Source: Nonomuraea sp. SYSU D8015 (GTDB lineage Bacteria; Actinomycetota; Actinomycetes; Streptosporangiales; Streptosporangiaceae). Taken from it: DNA of 64,000 bases. The DNA lies in the NCBI RefSeq assembly GCF_008065375.1, contig NZ_VJYI01000010.1, forward strand, positions 310,001-374,000, in the 5' to 3' direction. The number at the start of each line of letters is the position of its first letter. The stretch's first letter is position 1. A program made the position numbers and the translations under genes. The notes beneath the pieces were generated by a model. It did not search any database. It was given only the letters and a program-made list of their open reading frames with translations, and was not told the origin of the DNA. This document shows positions 59,919 through 64,000 of the stretch, piece after piece.

Positions 59919-59953
59919 AAAGCCACCTTCCGCAGTCCGGAGGGTGGCTTTTC
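59919..59953. terminator. bidirectional terminator between late operon and integrase
   Basis: AAAAGCCACC (59919-59928) and GGTGGCTTTT (59944-59953) form a ten-pair stem with T/A runs on both sides, ending the late operon and the convergent integrase gene. A second hairpin GCCTCC-N11-GGAGGC lies just upstream. Confidence 0.8.
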
Positions 59954-59983
59954 GTTCGTGGGATTCCTGGCCTGGGGCGGACG

Positions 59984-61483
59984 TCATTCCTTCCGCCATT
60001 TCACCCTTACGCGGTACTTCAGCATGGCGGCAATGTCCTCCTCTTTGGACACTCGACCGATGGCGTTGGTTTTCCGGATGCGGATTGACTCAAATAGTGT
60101 CCGCACCACGTCTTTCCTTGCCGGAACGTCGAGCTGGAGCCAGCGCGTGAGAATCAGGACCTTGTTCCCGAGGGCGTCCTTTCGGAGATCCGTGATTACC
60201 TGGGGAAGGGGAGCTGGCTGAAGCTTCCTTTCGATTTCGTGAATCTGGGGAAGCAATCGCTCCTCCTCCTGGCTGAGTGCGAGGAGAGAAAGCTTCCCCT
60301 TCTTCCTGAGTTCTAGCGCCTCGTTGTGCTCGGCGTTGAGTCTGGCTAGCTCCGCTTCCAGATTCGCGGTTTCCTCTTTGGGCTTGGCGATTGCATCGAA
60401 TGCGTCGGGACGGGCGAGCCTTTCGCATACAAGATGGGCAATGAAGTCATCCACCCAATCCATGCGGATGGTGACACAGGATTTGTCGTGGCAGCGATAG
60501 CGCATGGGATCGGCTTTGCCGCTCATTCGACTGATGGGGCTTTCGCACACGTCGCACTTTGCGAAGAACGCGAGGAGGTATTTCCCCTTGCCTGGTCTCG
60601 TGGTTATGCGCTTGGGATCCTTGAGAAGGTTGTAAGTGGTATAGAACGTCTCCTCGTCGATGATGGCTGGCCACGTGGCATCCACCACGATTTCCCTGCC
60701 GTCATTGTCGATGTAGGCGCGTTTCCCGATGTACGCCTTATTAAGGCAAATCTTCCGGAGCATCTGCGTGGACCACTGCGGTTCTTTCCCGTTCGACCTC
60801 GGATCTATGAGACCCTCGGCCGCGTTGTAAGTAGGGACTCTGCGCCGGATGAGGTCCTTTTTGATGGACGTTAGGCTTTCGGATTTCGCAACCCTGGTGA
60901 TGACCTCGGCCGCGATGGCTGCTTTCTCGGGCACAGGCACGCGGATTGTCCGGCGAGGATTCTCAGGATCGATCTGGATTTCGTAGCCGTAGGGCGGCCG
61001 AGAATGTGGCTTCCCTTGCTCGCGGTTGGCGTCGAATGCTCGCTTCACTCGCTCGGCCAGCTTTTCCGTCTCGTCTTCCGCGTCAACGCCTTCCTCGATG
61101 AGGGTTTTCCGGTCACGCCGGATTCGAGGGTCGTATGTGCGATGGTGGGAGATAACGTGAATCAGGACGTCATTGTCTCGGCAGGCGTCCACGAGGCGCA
61201 GCCACCCAATGAGCTTCCGCCACGCGCGGCCGGTATCCCAGAGAATGAGGATGTTGAGATTTCCCTCATAGATAACCCGCTCGGCGTCCTCCCATCCAGG
61301 GCGGGCTTTCTTGGCGTTTCGGGAAGCGGAAATGTCGTTGTCCCGGAACATGCGGGAAGCCGGGAGATCCCAGCCGTTTTGCTTTGCCGCGCGAATTGCT
61401 AGTTCGTCTTGCTCGGAAACCGAGCGGTCATCGCGCCTTTTGCCTTTTGAATCGGACCGTCTGGAGTAAGAAGCAGCTCTCAT
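59984..61483 (-). CDS. int: large serine recombinase (phage integrase)
   Basis: The 499-residue integrase has the catalytic domain start ASYSRRSDSKGKRRDD with nucleophile Ser10, later SVSEQDE and the arginine-rich DTGRAWRKL, the recombinase domain PPYGYEI to about residue 290, and the zinc ribbon with Cys310, Cys313, Cys331 and Cys336, followed by a coiled coil at about 368-425. It catalyses attP x attB recombination with 2-bp staggered cuts. ATG 61483 is 31 bases from the attR crossover, so attP lies directly before the gene and no room remains for its own promoter on the phage side. Confidence 0.95.
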   Translation of the reverse strand: MRAASYSRRSDSKGKRRDDRSVSEQDELAIRAAKQNGWDLPASRMFRDNDISASRNAKKARPGWEDAERVIYEGNLNILILWDTGRAWRKLIGWLRLVDACRDNDVLIHVISHHRTYDPRIRRDRKTLIEEGVDAEDETEKLAERVKRAFDANREQGKPHSRPPYGYEIQIDPENPRRTIRVPVPEKAAIAAEVITRVAKSESLTSIKKDLIRRRVPTYNAAEGLIDPRSNGKEPQWSTQMLRKICLNKAYIGKRAYIDNDGREIVVDATWPAIIDEETFYTTYNLLKDPKRITTRPGKGKYLLAFFAKCDVCESPISRMSGKADPMRYRCHDKSCVTIRMDWVDDFIAHLVCERLARPDAFDAIAKPKEETANLEAELARLNAEHNEALELRKKGKLSLLALSQEEERLLPQIHEIERKLQPAPLPQVITDLRKDALGNKVLILTRWLQLDVPARKDVVRTLFESIRIRKTNAIGRVSKEEDIAAMLKYRVRVKWRKE

Positions 61484-61491
61484 GCATCCAA

Positions 61492-61526
61492 GGTACCTCT
61501 AGCGAAACGAGACAGAGATCTCGTTC
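61492..61526. repeat. attR of the prophage
   Basis: The phage half-site GGTACCTCT...ACA (61492-61514), crossover GA (61515-61516) and host half-site GATCTCGTTC (61517-61526). The outer GGTACCTCT is the same distance from the centre as in attL but inverted, giving a symmetric attP in the excised circle. Confidence 0.8.
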
Positions 61527-61782
61527 GACGCCTTCTGCAGCACCTGCCACAGCAGCACCGCGCCGAGCAGGAACGACACCACGAACGGCACCTTCTGCGC
61601 CTGCAGGAACAGCGTGACGAAGCCCCACAGCACCAGCTCGACGGTCGGCCAGAACAGGATCTCGAACATGCGGACCGGGCTGCGCCGCAGCGCCGCGAAG
61701 TCGCGCCGGACGACGCCGAGGACGCGGGTGCGCCGGGCGGCGAAGCTCAACGGGGGCAGCGTCAAAGAGGGCCTCGGGGTCG

Positions 61783-61786
<4 letters not shown>
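61499..61786 (-). pseudogene. 5' part of the interrupted ABC-2 permease gene
   Basis: Host codons from ATG 61786 give MTTPRPSLTLPPLSF to LLWQVLQKASNEIS, covering the cytoplasmic N-terminus and first two TM segments of an ABC-2 permease. The crossover then brings phage sequence that adds four residues and a TAG (61499-61501). The fragment of 95 residues cannot form a channel. ATG overlaps the ATPase stop. Confidence 0.9.
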
Positions 61787-62502
<716 letters not shown>

Positions 62503-62505
62503 TGC

Positions 62506-63483
62506 TCAAGCCTGCGTTCTGCGGCTCCCTCGAGGCAACGGGTTTTCCCGCAGCATCCGCAGCAGGTCCCACTCGTTCTCGCACACGCGGCGGCCGATCG
62601 CGGCCAGCTCGACCGAGCGGGCGCCGCCGCGCAGGTGACGCATGGTCTGCATGACGCAGATGACGCCCCATTTGAGCACGCCGAAGGTCTCCCACCAGCG
62701 CAGCGCGTCCCGATCCACCGGGTCGCCGCCGGCCCGCTCGTACGCGTCGATGAGGTCGTCGTACGTGCCGAACCCGCCGACCGGCAGCGGCGAGCCGAAC
62801 CGCCACGCCTTGACGCACAGCCAGCCGAGGTCCTCCAGGGGGTCGCCGGCGTGGGCGAGCTCCCAGTCGAGCACCGCCCTGACGCCCTCGGGCCCGACGA
62901 TGAGGTTGCCGTTGCGGAAGTCGCCGTGCACCACCGCCGGCCGCCCGGGCCGCGGCCGGGTGGCCGCCAGCCGGCGCAGTGCCAGCTCGAACACCGGGTG
63001 CGGCTCGCCGAGCAGATCGAGCACGTCGCGCCAGCGCCGCAGCGGATCCTCCTCCCCGGCGCCGGAGGGTAGGCACGACAGCGGCATCCGGTGGATGGCC
63101 GCGAGGGCCCGCCCGCACTGCGCGGCCAGGCGCGGCCGGGCGGAGGCGTAGGCGTCGTCACGCAGGATCTTGCGGGGGATCGTCTCGCCGGGCACGCGGG
63201 TCATGAGGATGTACGACTCGCCGCTGGCGACGATGCGCGGCACCGGCACGCCGGCCTCGAACGCGGCCCTCATGAGCGCCGTCTCGGCCGCGAGCGTGGC
63301 GCCGGCCTCGGGGGCGCCGCCGGGGGAGTCCAGTCGCAGCACCAGCTCGTGCCGCGTCCCGTCGGCGGCGGCGACGTCGAGGGCCCAGGTCTCCCGCGAG
63401 GCCCCGCCGGGCAGCCTGGCGCGGTGCGGGATCGCCGCCCCGGCCCCGAACACGGCGCCGACGATCTCCTCCACAGCGCTCAT
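62506..63483 (-). CDS. phosphotransferase-family (APH-like) protein
   Basis: The 325-residue kinase-fold protein has an N-terminal lobe (RLPGGASRETWALDVA), catalytic loop VVHGDFRNGNLIV and metal-binding AVLDWELAHAGDP. It belongs to the ACAD10/APH-like group often beside acyl-CoA dehydrogenases, which probably phosphorylate hydroxyacyl intermediates; here too it follows an acyl-CoA dehydrogenase gene with a four-base overlap. Confidence 0.9.
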   Translation of the reverse strand: MSAVEEIVGAVFGAGAAIPHRARLPGGASRETWALDVAAADGTRHELVLRLDSPGGAPEAGATLAAETALMRAAFEAGVPVPRIVASGESYILMTRVPGETIPRKILRDDAYASARPRLAAQCGRALAAIHRMPLSCLPSGAGEEDPLRRWRDVLDLLGEPHPVFELALRRLAATRPRPGRPAVVHGDFRNGNLIVGPEGVRAVLDWELAHAGDPLEDLGWLCVKAWRFGSPLPVGGFGTYDDLIDAYERAGGDPVDRDALRWWETFGVLKWGVICVMQTMRHLRGGARSVELAAIGRRVCENEWDLLRMLRENPLPRGSRRTQA

Positions 63484-64000
63484 CGCAAGCCGAACTCCCA
63501 GGTGCCGCCCGCCGCGTACGCGCCCAGGACGCGCCGCCCCACCGAGTCGATGTGCACCTCGTCGGGCCCGTCGTAGATCCGCCCGGCGCGTGCGTGCCGG
63601 TACATCCGCTCCAGCGGCGTGTCCGGGGTGAGCCCCGCCGCCCCGTACACCTGGATGGCGCGGTCGATCACGTTGTGCAGCATGCGCGCGCCCACCACCT
63701 TGATCGCCCCGATCTCCACCCGCGCCTCCGAGCCGGCGTCGACGGCCTCGGCGGCGTGGAGCGTGAGCAGCCTGGCGGACTGGATCTCGGCGTAGGAGTC
63801 GAAGACGTGCTGCCGCATGAGCTGCTTCTTGGCGAGGGGCTCGCCGAAGGCGGTCCGCTCGTGCAGCCGGCGGCACATCAGGTCGAAGGCCCGCTGCGCC
63901 TGCCCCAGCCAGCGCATGCAGTGGAAGATCCGGCCGGGCCCCAGGCGCTTCTGCGCGATGACGAAGCCCTGGCCGCGCGGCCCGAGCAGGTTCGCGGCGG
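63480..64000 (-). CDS. acyl-CoA dehydrogenase, partial at window edge
   Basis: The last 173 residues of an acyl-CoA dehydrogenase: FHCMRWLGQAQRAFDLMCRR, ERTAFGEPLAKKQLMRQHVF and RAIQVYGAAGLTPDTPLERM with the C-terminal RIYDGPDEVHIDSVGRRVL. The FAD-binding N-terminal part is beyond the window. With the APH-like gene it suggests catabolism of hydroxylated fatty acids or 4-hydroxy acids. Confidence 0.92.
   Translation of the reverse strand, partial: AANLLGPRGQGFVIAQKRLGPGRIFHCMRWLGQAQRAFDLMCRRLHERTAFGEPLAKKQLMRQHVFDSYAEIQSARLLTLHAAEAVDAGSEARVEIGAIKVVGARMLHNVIDRAIQVYGAAGLTPDTPLERMYRHARAGRIYDGPDEVHIDSVGRRVLGAYAAGGTWEFGLR

Larger units (their letters stand above)
40111..61516. mobile_element. integrated siphovirus-type prophage, about 21.4 kb
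   Basis: The element is bounded by attL and attR within a split ABC-2 permease gene, has lower GC than both flanks, and contains a large serine integrase, a leftward early region (GntR, J-domain protein, primase, helicase, small ORFs) and a rightward late operon with a full set of head, connector and long-flexible-tail genes. The crossover GA is counted once per copy, so the circular form is about 21,404 bases. No endolysin is recognised. Every major structural gene is open, so the element may be functional for particle formation. Confidence 0.93.

Noticed and set aside
40129..61497. The shared AGGTACC at both prophage ends looked like the attachment core.
   Set aside because: Joining there leaves a stop in the permease frame. 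The motif is the outer arm of the symmetric attP, and the GA join restores a full-length permease.

Overview
The window is 64 kb of chromosome from a high-GC actinomycete. Genes on both sides of the insertion are very GC-rich, use GTG starts often, and are joined by 4-base ATGA or GTGA overlaps. The gene types (LAL-type LuxR regulator, NACHT protein, several two-component systems, STAS/RsbW partner-switch proteins, formylglycine-generating enzyme, EmrB-type exporter with TetR) fit the Streptomyces/Streptosporangiaceae group. Genus cannot be decided from this stretch.

Layout. 1-1944: gene-poor, less GC-rich left edge with one small lipoprotein and fragments. 1945-8267: two tandem YcgL-type nucleotidyltransferases translationally coupled to a frameshifted LuxR-family ATPase regulator, divergent from a propionyl-CoA-synthetase-like gene. 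8341-11187: a NACHT STAND NTPase. 11150-16679: two two-component systems around a GT-C membrane glycosyltransferase. 17133-19919: three tandem paralogues of an unrecognised membrane coiled-coil family. 19874-23593: a MurG paralogue coupled to a formylglycine-generating enzyme, then a Ppx/GppA phosphatase. 23597-27644: RsbW-like and STAS proteins flanking a TetR/MFS pair with twin operators, then a double-GNAT protein. 27700-32394: a compact four-gene operon encoding a short SF1 helicase, an unknown protein, a PD-(D/E)XK nuclease with a Cas4/AddB-like cysteine cluster, and a coiled-coil protein. This is the best host candidate here for an undescribed DNA-processing or defence system. 32547-39595: PrsW protease, CHASE3 kinase with response regulators, MFS transporter, small membrane proteins and a TetR.

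40111-61516 is an integrated siphovirus-type prophage of about 21.4 kb, visibly lower in GC. It splits an ABC-2 permease gene: the 3' part is at 39549-40112 and the 5' part at 61515-61786, with the cognate ATPase at 61783-62502. The attachment sites can be reconstructed to the base: a 2-bp GA core with symmetric attB and attP half-sites, as expected for the large serine integrase encoded beside attR. Its leftward early region holds a GntR regulator, a J-domain protein, a split prim-pol/SF3 helicase pair, small coupled ORFs and a G-quadruplex-rich inverted-repeat region that could be the replication origin. The rightward late operon starts from a TTGACT-17-TACCAT promoter and runs HNH, TerS, TerL, small membrane protein, portal, protease, capsid, connectors, tail tube, frameshifted tail chaperone, tape measure, baseplate and fibre genes. 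No endolysin was recognised. After integration the integrase lies directly downstream of the broken host permease gene on the same strand, so its expression may depend on the host operon.

61783-64000: the rest of the interrupted host operon (acyl-CoA dehydrogenase, phosphotransferase, ABC ATPase).
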